A DNA stretch of 60,000 nucleotides from Antedon mediterranea. Its lineage: Eukaryota > Echinodermata > Crinoidea > Comatulida > Antedonidae. How positions within the stretch are numbered: the stretch's first letter is position 1; each line of letters begins with the position of its first letter. The notes beneath the pieces were generated by a model. The model had not been told where the DNA came from. It saw nothing but the letters and a program-made list of their open reading frames with translations, and made no database searches. A program made the translations under genes and the position numbers. Of this stretch, positions 32,292-41,994 are shown piece by piece. Where the stretch lies: NCBI RefSeq assembly GCF_964355755.1, contig NC_092670.1, forward strand, positions 35,205,795-35,265,794, read 5' to 3'.

Positions 32292-35200
32292 TTAATTTCG
32301 GAAGCAATAAACGTTGTATGTCTTGGAATGATCTGGTGTCCCCCAGCTACGAAGCCCCGATGGTGTGTTTACTCCGCATCCGTTTCGTGGCATCGTGATG
32401 GGATATTGAACACTGCCGTCTGACAACCATCCAGCTGCACACACGTCCAAACCAAATGTATGAGCGGCTTTAAGCTGAGCAGGAGTGGCGATGACAGCGT
32501 CACGGTCAATACATGCTTGTTTGGCTTTTTGGAAATTCAGCGTATAGCGACCCTCCGCCACATGGAACACTCGATCAGGGTCTGTAATAAAAGATAACAC
32601 AATACGTTATTTATAGGCCCACTATTGTCAGATGCAGTAGCAGAGACCACTGGGCCTAGCATCCAGGAGATCCGCGGTTTATATAAAAGAAGTGTTTGTA
32701 TATGTACGGTAAGTATTATACAGATATTGACTGCTTAGAGGTTAAATATAAGATTTGACATCCCCGAGGGAATGATATTAAGTTCGAGGGAATATATATT
32801 TCCCGAAGCGCCAGCTGAGGGAAATATATATTCCCCGAGAACTTAATATCATTCCCGAGGGGATGTCAAATCTTATATTTAACCGATATAAAAGGCAATA
32901 TCTGTTATATTGTATAGCCAAGAACAAGTCTGCTGTTTTGGGTGAAGCTAGGCTAGGCCTCCTATAGGCTAGTATTTGTATTGTATTTAAACAAGCCTGC
33001 CTAGACACCTTACCTTGCGAAGAATAATATACAGATAATTACTAATTGATGATTCCTTGGCAATAAAATATTCACTTAGGCCTAGGTCGTTTAAATTAAC
33101 AGAAGAATTTCCATCAATAAGCCTATTAATAATAATATTATAATCAGGTAGGCCGAATAAACAATTCGTCTTCACTCGATCTTCGAGGAGCCGAATCACC
33201 GGATGTTCAGCGCGTACTAGTTACTAGGTTACTACCGTGAGTATTGACCAATCACAAACGGTGTTTCATCACATTTAGGGTGGACTTATAACAAATGAGG
33301 GCGCTATGTATGCATAGCTTAAATAGTTTAGAAGATTAATATCTTCAAGCAAATTCCGTGGCCCAGCGGATGAAACGTTGTCTTGCGATGGAGTGACAAT
33401 TCCACCCGAGTTCAAGATCGAGTAGATGACTTTTGTTTATTTATCGGCAAACTCGAGTGTTGCACACGAAAATTACACAGTCAATATCATCGTACTCGAG
33501 AATTTATATGATTAATGACAGGGGACACGATTATTACGCGAAAATTACACAGTCAATATCATCGTTCTCGAGGATATATACGATTTACGATCCTCGCAGC
33601 GGTAGTCATGTGATGCAGTTTCAACCAATCACGTTCGCGTATTTACATAGGCTATGTAATATTATACAGATATTGACTGCTTAGAGGTTAAATATAAGAT
33701 TTGACATCCCCGAGGGAATGATATTAAGTTCGAGGGAATATATATTTCCCGAAGCGCCAGCTGAGGGAAATATATATTCCCCGAGAACTTAATATCATTC
33801 CCGAGGGGATGTCAAATCTTATATTTAACCGATATAAAAGGCAATATCTGTTATATTATATAGCCAAGAACAAGTCTGCTGGGTTGGGTGAAGCTAGGCT
33901 AGGCCTCCTATAGTATTTGTATTGTATTTAAAACAAGCCTGCCTAGACACCTTACCTTGCGAAGAATAATATACAGATAATTACTAATTGATGATTCCTT
34001 GGCAATAAAATATTCACTTAGGCCTAGGTCGTTTAAATTAACAGAAGAATTTCCATCAATAAGCCTATTAATAATAATATTATAATCAGGTAGGCCGAAT
34101 AAACAATTCGTCTTCACTCGATCTTCGAGGAGCCGAATCACCGGATGTTCAGCGCGTACTAGTTACTAGGTTACTACCGTGAGTATTGACCAATCACAAA
34201 CGGTGTTTCATCACATTTAGGGTGGACTTATAACAAATGAGGGCGCTATGTATGCATAGCTTAAATAGTTTAGAAGATTAATATCTTCAAGCAAATTCCG
34301 TGGCCCAGCGGATGAAACGTTGTCTTGCGATGGAGTGACAATTCCACCCGAGTTCAAGATCGAGTAGATGACTTTTGTTTATTTATCGGCAAACTCGAGT
34401 GTTGCACACGAAAATTACACAGTCAATATCATCGTACTCGAGAATTTATATGATTAATGACAGGGGACACGATTATTACGCGAAAATTACACAGTCAATA
34501 TCATCGTTCTCGAGGATATATACGATTTACGATCCTCGCAGCGGTAGTCATGTGATGCAGTTTCAACCAATCACGTTCGCGTATTTACATAGGCTATGTA
34601 ATATTATACAGATATTGACTGCTTAGAGGTTAAATATAAGATTTGACATCCCCGAGGGAATGATATTAAGTTCGAGGGAATATATATTTCCCGAAGCGCC
34701 AGCTGAGGGAAATATATATTCCCCGAGAACTTAATATCATTCCCGAGGGGATGTCAAATCTTATATTTAACCGATATAAAAGGCAATATCTGTTATATTG
34801 TATAGCCAAGAACAAGTCTGCTGTTTTGGGTGAAGCTAGGCTAGGCCTCCTATAGGCTAGTATTTGTATTGTATTTAAACAAGCCTGCCTAGACACCTTA
34901 CCTTGCGAAGAATAATATACAGATAATTACTAATTAATGATTCCTTGGCAATAAAATATTCACTTAGGCCTAGGTCGTTTAAATTAACAGAAGAATTTCC
35001 ATCAATAAGCCTATTAAAAATAATAATATTATAATCGGGTAGGCCGAATAAACAATTCGTCTTCTTCTCGATCTTCGAGGAGCCGAATCACCGGATGTTC
35101 AGCGCGTACTAGTTACTAGGTTACTACCGTGAGTATTGACCAATCACAAACGGTGTTTCATCACATTTAGGGTGGACTTTTAACAAATGAGGGCGCTATG

Positions 35201-37765
35201 TATGCATAGTTTAAATAGTTTAGAAGATTAATTTCTTCAAGCAACTTCCGTGGCGCAACGGTTGAAGCGTTGTCTTGCGATGGAGTGACAATTCCACCCG
35301 AGTTCAAGATCGAGTTGATGACTTTTGTTTATTTATCGGCAACCCGAGTGTTGGCACACGAAAATTACACAGTCAATATCATCGTACTCGAGAATCTATA
35401 TGTTTAATGACAGGGGACACGATAATTACGCGAAAATTACACAGTCAATATCATCGTTCTCGAGGATATATACGATTTACGATCCTCGCAGCGGTAGTCA
35501 TGTGATGCAGTTTCAACCAACCACGTTAGCGTATTTACATAGGCTATGTAATATAAAGATATATTACATAGCCTATGTAAATACGCGAACGTGATTGGTT
35601 GAAACTGCATCACATGACTACCGCTGCGAGGATCGTAAATCGTATATATCCTCGAGAACGATGATATTGACTGTGTAATTTTCGCGTAATTATCGTGTCC
35701 CCTGTCATTAAACATATAGATTCTCGAGTACGATGATATTGACTGTGTAATTTTCGTGTGCCAACACTCGCGTTGCCGATAAATAAACAAAAGTCATCTA
35801 CTCGATCTTGAACTCGGGTGGAATTGTCACTCCATCGCAAGACAACGCTTCAACCGCTGCGCCACGGAATTTGCTTGAAGAAGTTAATCATCTAAACTAT
35901 TTAAACTATGCATACATAGCGCCCTCATTTGTTATTAGTCCACCCTAAATGTGATGAAACACCGTTTGTGATTGGTCAATACTCACGGTAGTAACCTAGT
36001 AACTAGTACGCGCTGAACATCCGGTGATTCGGCTACTCGCGAAGAGATGAAGAAGGCGAATTGTTTATTCGGCCTACCTGATTATAATATTATTATTAAT
36101 AGGCTTATTAATGGAAATTCTTCTGTTAATTTAAATGACCTAGGCCTAAGTGAATATTTTATTGCCAAGGAATCATTAATTAGTAATTATCTGTATATTA
36201 TTCTTCGCAAGGTAAGGTGTCTAGGCAGGCTTGTTTAAATACAATACAAATACTAAGGAGGCCTAGCCTAGCTTCACCCAACCCAGCAGACTTGTTCTTG
36301 GCTATATAATATAACAGATATTGCCTTTTATATCGGTTAAATATAAGATTTGACATCCCCACGGGAATGATATTAAGTTCTCGGGGAATATATATTTCCC
36401 TCAGCTGGCGCTTCGGGAAATATATATTCCCTCGAACTTAATATCATTCCCTCGGGGATGTCAAATCTTATATTTAACCTCTAAACAGTCAATATCTGTA
36501 TAATATTGTCCCCCTGAAAAAAAATATTTGTTTTTGTTGAATATGCCATTTTAATGTCACATCAAAGTTCGATCAAAATACTTCGACCAAAAATTGTTTT
36601 ACCTGTAATTTAAAACCAAAAATAGCAGTCAATGGTTTTTGGTTAAATTTAACTGTATATTTTGTCTTTTTATAATTGAAATCATTATCTTTGTTCGTGT
36701 TTTTTTTTTTTATAGAAGTGAATACATATGCAAAATGGTCTATTCAAAGTCTGATTTCATAAATCTTTATTTTTTCATGATTTTTGGGAGAAAATACATC
36801 TTTAAAGTCTTTTGATGTCATGTGCAACAGCTGAAGACCAGGTGCTCTAATTCATGAATTATAATTATTGATGATCTATAACTTTTCTATATATCACAAT
36901 TAAATTACGATGTCTTTCTGATAAGCTATAGGCCTACTTACATCTTGAGCACGTGCATTTTTTGATACCATCCACTTTTTCTTCGAGTTCTTCCAATTGA
37001 TTGAGAACTGGATTCAACTGCTCTTGTTGCTGTTGTGCCAAATTGCCAATCAGATCTTCCAGTTTATCTACTACTGCAGCTAAGCGGGTGACTTCACCTT
37101 CGAGATCTCGTTCGTCGTCAAAAAGCACATCCAAGAACTTGTCAATGGCCGCGATGAATTTGTTTTTGGGTTCACATGTTAGTACATCAGACGACGGCCC
37201 TTCCTGTGCCTGAAAGTTTTAGGATAGTAGGCATATATTAATAATCCCAAGGCTAATTTTCACTGACGATCGGTAACTGTAATACACATTTTTGACCATT
37301 TACACACAACGCTCAGGATAGATACAGATTATATCTTAATGCCAATTTACACTGATTTCTAGGCCAATTTACATTGACGATCGGTAACGGTAGTAACAAT
37401 ATTGAGTCTATGTCAATCTTTATGACCATTACACACTTACCGCTCATCTGTGTAAATTGGCATTTAAAATGACGTACAAGTAACCAAATATTGAAAACGT
37501 ATCGCGACAAGACACAACGGCCTATTGGAAACGGAAAAAACTTACAACATAGAAATGGTAATAAGAGATGATATTTTAAATCTTAAAGGGTGAGATCATA
37601 CAAATGATATTTTTTAACGAAATAAATCAGGGACAAGAATGTCCTTTAAAAAAGGGAAAAAAGTAAGAACAAAGAAAAGAGAGCGACAGGATTATGTTGA
37701 AATGTGAAATTTGACAGTACCTGAATTGTTGTCAAATACAGCACGAACAATACCTTCGTAATCAT
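32292..37765 (-). CDS. Secreted coiled-coil Link-module protein 2
   Basis: Exons on the minus strand: 37721-37765 (15 aa, MITKVLFVLYLTTIQ, signal peptide), 36942-37209 (89 aa, coiled coil) and 32292-32581 (Link module, TAA), giving 200 residues. After the signal peptide come AQEGPSSDVLTCEPKNKF, then heptads (FLDVLFDDERDLEGEV, AAVVDKLEDLIGNLAQ, a Gln-rich stretch, NQLEELEEKVDG) and CTCSR. The Link module keeps KQACIDRDAVIATPAQLKAA, CAAGWLSDGSVQYPITMPR, GCG and YNVYCF. Phase 1 at the exon 2/3 junction gives a Tyr-Pro-Asp linker. Intron 2 is 4.36 kb because it contains the palindromic array; Link gene 3 has a 560 bp intron there. Whether the array disturbs splicing is unknown; the coding exons are intact. 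Likely role: secreted oligomeric glycan-binding protein (inference). Confidence 0.88.
32721..32909. repeat. Hairpin module of the array unit (first copy)
   Basis: 'taaatataagatttgacatc' pairs with 'gatgtcaaatcttatattta', and inside that 'ttcgagggaatatatatttc' pairs with 'gaaatatatattccccgaga'; the loop is near 'gcgccagctg'. The same hairpin occurs at about 33667-33852, 34609-34794 and, inverted, 36318-36500. Confidence 0.85.
32987..33199 (-). other. Exon-like open frame in array unit 1 (unknown)
   Basis: A minus-strand frame starts MIRLLEDRVKTNCLFGLPDY and contains DLGLSEYFIAKESS and YLYIILRK. There a consensus donor GTAAGGTG follows the last AAG codon. The same frame occurs in unit 2 (33908-34141, identical over the exon part) and in the inverted copy (36047-36238, + strand, starting MKKANCLFGLPDY, with two substitutions). 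Unit 3 has a frame change near its start. I do not recognise the family. It could be the first exon of a transposon gene or a captured host exon. Confidence 0.35.
33355..33430 (+). repeat. tRNA-like (Pol III promoter) segment in array unit
   Basis: 'tggcccagcggatgaaacg' (in unit 3 'tggcgcaacggttgaagcg', closer to box A) and 'gagttcaagatcg' (box B-like) are spaced as in tRNA-derived SINEs. Other copies are at about 34297-34372, 35249-35320 and, inverted, 35800-35872. No cloverleaf could be completed, so it is not called a tRNA gene. Confidence 0.5.
36510..36830 (+). repeat. Dispersed repeat R, copy 2
   Basis: Begins 'gtccccctgaaaa', then 'cgaccaaaaattgttttacc' and later 'gatttttgggagaaaataca'. 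The same series occurs at 42413-42740 (within the duplicated segment) and at 59590-59935. It begins at the right edge of the palindromic array. Confidence 0.7.
37249..37466. mobile_element. MITE with AAGGCCAATTTA-type ends in Link gene 2 intron 1
   Basis: Left 'aaggctaattttcactgacg' and right 'ctcatctgtgtaaattggca' are inverted; an internal copy of the left end occurs at 37366. The same element is in Link gene 3 intron 1 (43143-43362), so it was present before the genes duplicated. Confidence 0.65.
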
Positions 37766-37822
37766 TGTGCAGTTCTTGGTAGCTGAGTATAGTAAAAATG
37801 GAATTAAATTAGTTTAGTGCTC

Positions 37823-37830
37823 TTAAATAG
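37823..37830 (-). promoter_or_regulatory. TATA-like box of Link gene 2
   Basis: Minus-strand 'ctatttaagagc' about 60 bases before the ATG. The block with 'agtgctcttaaata' is conserved at Link gene 3 (43713-43720). Confidence 0.5.
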
Positions 37831-37910
37831 TAGGCATTCCACACCTTACTAAAATCTATCCGGTTGTATGCATCCGGACTAGGGAAGGGTAAATTGTAAT
37901 TGTTCACTCT

Positions 37911-38450
37911 ATGAAAATACGAACACTTTAATCTCTATAACTCAACGGTGTTGTAGGGAAACGTGGAACGTACATACATCAGAAGAGAGTACTTGAGAAT
38001 TGAAGAAAGAGCAATGATCAGAAATATATTACCAGAAAGAATATTCTGAACTCATGAAAATGTCAATGATGTCGTAAGAAAACAACGTTAGAGTTGGAAT
38101 GAGAAAATGAGGGAACACATTGATCATATCCTACTTGAATATTGATTGTTTTGTGATTCTTTTTTATTTTAAACTTTTTATATATTTAATATATTTAAAT
38201 AACAATTTTGTATATAGGTTGTTTATACTTTTTTGTTAAATCTTGTAAATATACGATAGACTATATTGTAATTTCTAATGATTTTTTTTAGTATTTTAAT
38301 GTATGTTTATTTTGTTGAATTTTATTCTCTGAGACAAAGTAACCGGCCCGTGGGTCAAAGTTTTTTTTTAAAATGTGGTTATTTATATACGTGCCTTCTC
38401 GGATTTTGTATTTTTATGGATAATAAAGAAATTAAATGAAATCGAAAAAT
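37911..38450 (+). repeat. LINE-like 3' end upstream of Link gene 2
   Basis: Ends in 'ggataataaagaaattaaat' typical of a LINE 3' terminus. The part from 38130 ('cattgatcatatcctacttg') is shared with 43797-44040; 37911-38129 is present only here. No complete reverse transcriptase frame was seen. Confidence 0.45.
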
Positions 38451-38916
38451 AATGAACAAAGGTAATCCCGGATTTCCAATACTTATAAATTATAGAAAGT
38501 ACATTCAGTGTGTATTGATTAAGGTCATCAAACTTGGCCAATGTCTCTCGAGTTTTTTTTCTCTCGACCTTTTCGCGTCTGTTCTAGTTACCAGGAATCT
38601 TCCCTGGATATACTGTAGGCCTACATACTGTACTGTTTTTTAGATTATATTGACCAATACCGTGTTTTGTGCCGAAGTGAAAAACATGTACACTTGTAGG
38701 CCTATTTATCTATTTTTTTAACATCTTTGTTTCTGCATGCCCAACATCTCGTCTCGTCCAATTCTCTGAAATGATGCATTTTCATGTCACGAATGACTTT
38801 ATGTGTACTGTATTTTCTCATTGCTATTTGTGTAGCCTAATGAAGAAACTAAATGTTGAATTGAATTGGACGGTGGTCAATACATGTTTGTTTGGCTTTT
38901 TGGAAATCCAGCATAT

Positions 38917-39602
38917 CAAAAAACTTATAACACAAGAATCTCCTGTTCGTCCGTGTAACATTTTCGAAATGCATTGTAGGATAGAATAGAGCTACTGGAT
39001 GGCGCCATTGTGAGCCATGGAGTAGTGCGCCCTCATGAAATTAGAAAGTCAAAATATTTGCTATACTGTAGAGGAGATAGGATAATTGACATAACAGGGC
39101 ATAAAAAAGCTCTAAAAAAACAGGAATGATAATCTAAATTTACAATTTTCATTTATGCTAAGGATACAAATATGTAGTTTGCAGATTTTATGCAATATTT
39201 TGTTCTAATATTTTCTTTAAGTTTTTTAAAATAATATTTTAATAGTTATTATGCCTATTAGGCCTATTTGATTGAATTAAGTGTTTTCAAATACTATAAT
39301 AATGCAAAACTACTTTGATTGACTAGTTTATTTTTGTAATTGATCATCATAGAGAAATCGTATATTTTTAGTTTTGAAAAGCATGAATTTTACTATATTT
39401 TGTATTAATAACGGAATATTCATGTAAAGAGACCTGAGCCCTCTATAGTAATTAATAGTTTTCCCTTTCTAGTTTGGAGAGGGCGCCGCTCCATGATGTG
39501 AAATGGCGTAGCCCAGTTTTGACCTTTTAACCCTGTACTTCCGATACCATTTTTTGAATGGGCATCGGACGAACAGGAGATTCTTGTGTTATATGTTTTT
39601 TT
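38917..39602. mobile_element. 686 bp TIR transposon inserted in the Link pseudogene exon
   Basis: The left end (38917-38953, 'ataacacaagaatctcctgt') and right end (39566-39602, 'acaggagattcttgtgttat') are 37 bp inverted repeats with few mismatches. The interrupted exon is recognisable on both sides, with GCATAT (38911-38916) and GCGTAT (39603-39608) as a probable 6 bp or longer target duplication; the intact paralogue has 'cagcgtatagcg'. Possibly hAT-like (inference). No transposase frame. Confidence 0.85.
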
Positions 39603-39832
39603 GCGTATACCGACCCTCCGCCACATAGAACACTCGACCAGGGACTGCAATAAAAGACAACACAATAATTATAGCCTACTATTGTTGTAGATGATCTAGT
39701 ATAGGCTAATGACCGTTGTCAAGTTGATGCAGGAGAAATTTTATCATGTCATATCATGTCGACTCATGTCATGTGCAGGATTTATTTCATGTGCACGATT
39801 TATTTCATGTGCACGTCATCATGTCGTTTTCT

Positions 39833-40222
39833 ATGTACGAGTGATGTCCTGTCGTGTGAACGCGTCATTTCATTGTGCACGTACGAGTGATGTCCTGTCG
39901 TGTGAACGCGACATTTCATTGTGCACGTACGAGTGATGTCCATGTCCTGTCGTGTGAACGCGACATTTCATTGTGCACGTACGAGTAATGTCTTGTCGCG
40001 TGAACGAGTCGTTTCATTGTGCACGTACGAGTGATCTCCTGTCGTGTGAACGCGTCATTTCATTGTGCACGTACGAGTGATGTCCTGTCGTGTGAACGAG
40101 TCATTTCATTGTGCACGTACGAGTGATGTCCTGTCGTGTGAACGCCTCATTGCATTGTGCACATACGAGTGATGTCCTGTCGTCTGAACGAGCCAATTCA
40201 TTGTGCACGTACGAGTGATGTA
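39833..40222. repeat. 46 bp minisatellite, about 8-9 copies
   Basis: The unit includes 'cattgtgcacgtacgagtga' followed by 'tgtcctgtcgtgtgaacgcg'. Copies vary by single substitutions and one small insertion (near 39944). Just before it (39735-39832) related shorter units 'tcatgtgcacgatttatt' occur. The period of 46 is not a multiple of three, so the open frame across it is incidental. Confidence 0.9.
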
Positions 40223-40904
40223 ATTATACACGAATCATGTCATCCATGACTCATGTCATGTTCACGAGGCACGTTACTTTGAAATGAATTTTTAGAAATA
40301 CAAACTTTATTTTAAACATAGAATTAATTACACTGAAATTATAGACTATACTTTCTACACAACCAAAAATATATGCGCCGTATATGGGGAAATTACCATC
40401 AACCAAACCAAATACACAGCAAAATGTCATAAGTCGTCCAAGCGATTAAGATATGCAATCACGGTCTTTACAAAAATTTCAGATTTTGTTACTGTTGCTG
40501 ATTTTATTTCTTATTCCTTCCTTAACCACGCACATTTTCAATGGTGACAAGGTATGTTTATAGGCAATTAAATGGTATGTGTGGTTCTCAAAACCATTCT
40601 GCACGAAGTTCGTTCGATGGATTGATATGTTCACGTTGCCAGTGTAAACTTTCAAGTAATTTGTTATCGAAATCCGGAAGTTTTCTTTACTTCTTGCCTT
40701 CCATACCTACGGTGTCATATTATAGGATGGCTCTCGTCGTTGAGAATGATTTGCATTTTTAGATGACATGTGGCCAACCACCCGTATTCACAAACAGGTA
40801 TTTGCGATATATTGGACATGTGACGTCATCCACCTTTATTCGTTGAGTTCTTTTATTTGGCTAAGCACCAGATCCAACTAATCTTTTTGCTTTTTTGTCA
40901 ACTT
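40223..40904. other. Non-coding stretch inside the Link pseudogene
   Basis: AT-rich sequence with no recognised exon or element ends. A short + frame (40541-40762) has no supporting features. Confidence 0.4.
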
Positions 40905-41896
40905 GTCAATCAGATCTCCCAGCCTATCTACTACTCTACTCCAGCTAAGCGGGTTACCTCAGCGGGTACTTCACCTTGCAGGTCACGTTCGTCTTCAAAA
41001 AGCGCATCCAAGAACTTGTCAATGGCCTTGAAGGTAAATGTAAAATATTTTCATTTGCTGCTGTTGTTGATTTGGCATCGCTTCAACAACATATGTGTAG
41101 GCTATGTTAGAATGTGATTTCCATACCTGAATTGTTGTCAAACAACACAAAAAGGAATATCTTCGTAATCATTTTTAGGTATTGCTTATAGTTAGTAGAA
41201 AGAGTAAAAATGAACCAAAATGGGTGCAGATGTCTTTATACGAGGCCTAGTAGACCTTAACCAAAATGTATCCTGGTTTGTGTATCCAAAACGGTGGTGA
41301 TGTGGGGGTACCGAGAGTAACATACTTCACCCTTCCCTAGAAATCCGAAGTTAATCTTTACGATGTTTAAGCTCTGGCAATGTAAAAGTAGTCTGAAGTA
41401 GTCAGATCGCGCGCAGTTTGTAGAACCTAAAAAACTAAATGATTTAAGACGTTTCAATTATTTTAAAGAGGACTATCCAATTCTGATCCGAGTTAGCAGT
41501 TAAACCATTAAAAAAATATTTCTTACAAAAAGCCGCTCGACTCATTGAAAGTTTAATTTTTTGTTCTTCCTTCATTAAATGATGCTTTTATTGATATTAT
41601 AAGTTAATTAGTTAAAATGCTCGATTTGGATACGTCGTTCGTGTAATGTGCTTGGACCTGTCACACCAAAAATCGGAACGGCAGACCAGTTTTGGCTGCC
41701 AAAATCTGTTCGAAATCTCACGTTACTTAAACAGCAGATGTTTGAATAGATAGACATGATTCCGTTTTCTGGACTGTAACTGCTTAAAGGCGCGGTGCGG
41801 AAAATAATATCCATAACACTATGGCCAACATTTTAGTATTTTTCTCGAAAAGTGATTTAAAAAAAAGCTAAATAAACCGTTAAGCTCAGAAAACGT

Positions 41897-41902
41897 TTTA
41901 TT
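41897..41902 (-). terminator. Candidate poly(A) signal of Link gene 3
   Basis: Minus-strand AATAAA at the position conserved with Link gene 2. Confidence 0.55.
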
Positions 41903-41994
41903 AAACAAGATACACTAATGTTAATTTGAAAAGACAAAAGTTAGTGAAATCCCCATAAGAGGATAATACTAAATAGGCATTATTACGTGCTGAA

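Larger units (their letters stand above)
32715..36508. repeat. 3.8 kb array of a ~945 bp unit: three direct copies plus one inverted copy
   Basis: 'attatacagatattgactgc' starts units at 32715, 33661 and 34603 (spacing 946 and 942). From 35556 the sequence turns round and repeats as the reverse complement to 36508, ending 'cagtcaatatctgtataat'. The last direct and the inverted copies form a palindrome with ~950 bp arms and almost no spacer (centre near 35555). Each unit holds (a) a ~140 bp hairpin with 'gacatccccgagggaatgat' arms, (b) an exon-like open frame, (c) a tRNA-like head with box A/B, and (d) two ~75 bp subrepeats containing 'attacacagtcaatatcatc'. Copies look about 97-99% alike. Link gene 3 has no array at the matching intron site. 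Confidence 0.92.
31477..38617 (-). repeat. Segmental duplication unit holding Link gene 2 (pair with 41440-44228)
   Basis: From 'gatttaagacgtttcaattt' downstream of the gene to beyond its promoter ('ttggccaatgtctctcgag'), this segment matches 41440-44228, including introns and flanks. Three differences stand out: MITE-G (31650-31830), the palindromic array (about 32715-36508) and about 210 bp at 37911-38129 are present here and absent in the other copy. Confidence 0.85.
38871..41172 (-). pseudogene. Broken Link-module gene between genes 2 and 3
   Basis: Remnants of all three exons remain in order. The signal-peptide exon (41127-41172) is 46 instead of 45 bases, so it is frameshifted before the donor. 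The coiled-coil exon (about 40905-41035) still reads AIDKFLDALFEDERDLQGEV, then has a small insertion and TAG stops. The Link exon start (39603-39644) reads GRVFYVAEGRYT and then breaks at a transposon; a short piece continues at 38871-38916. The acceptor 'ttttattgcag' is still present. A TATA-like box remains at 41235-41240. Confidence 0.85.

Noticed and set aside
33433-35790. Recurrent open frames with KITQSISS repeats in the array units
   Set aside because: They follow from the two ~75 bp subrepeats with 'attacacagtcaatatcatc'; they overlap the tRNA-like head, appear on the strand opposite to the exon-like frame, and show no domain.
39709-39936. 75-codon frame over the 46 bp minisatellite
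   Set aside because: The repeat period is not a multiple of three and the frame is an accident of the low stop-codon content.
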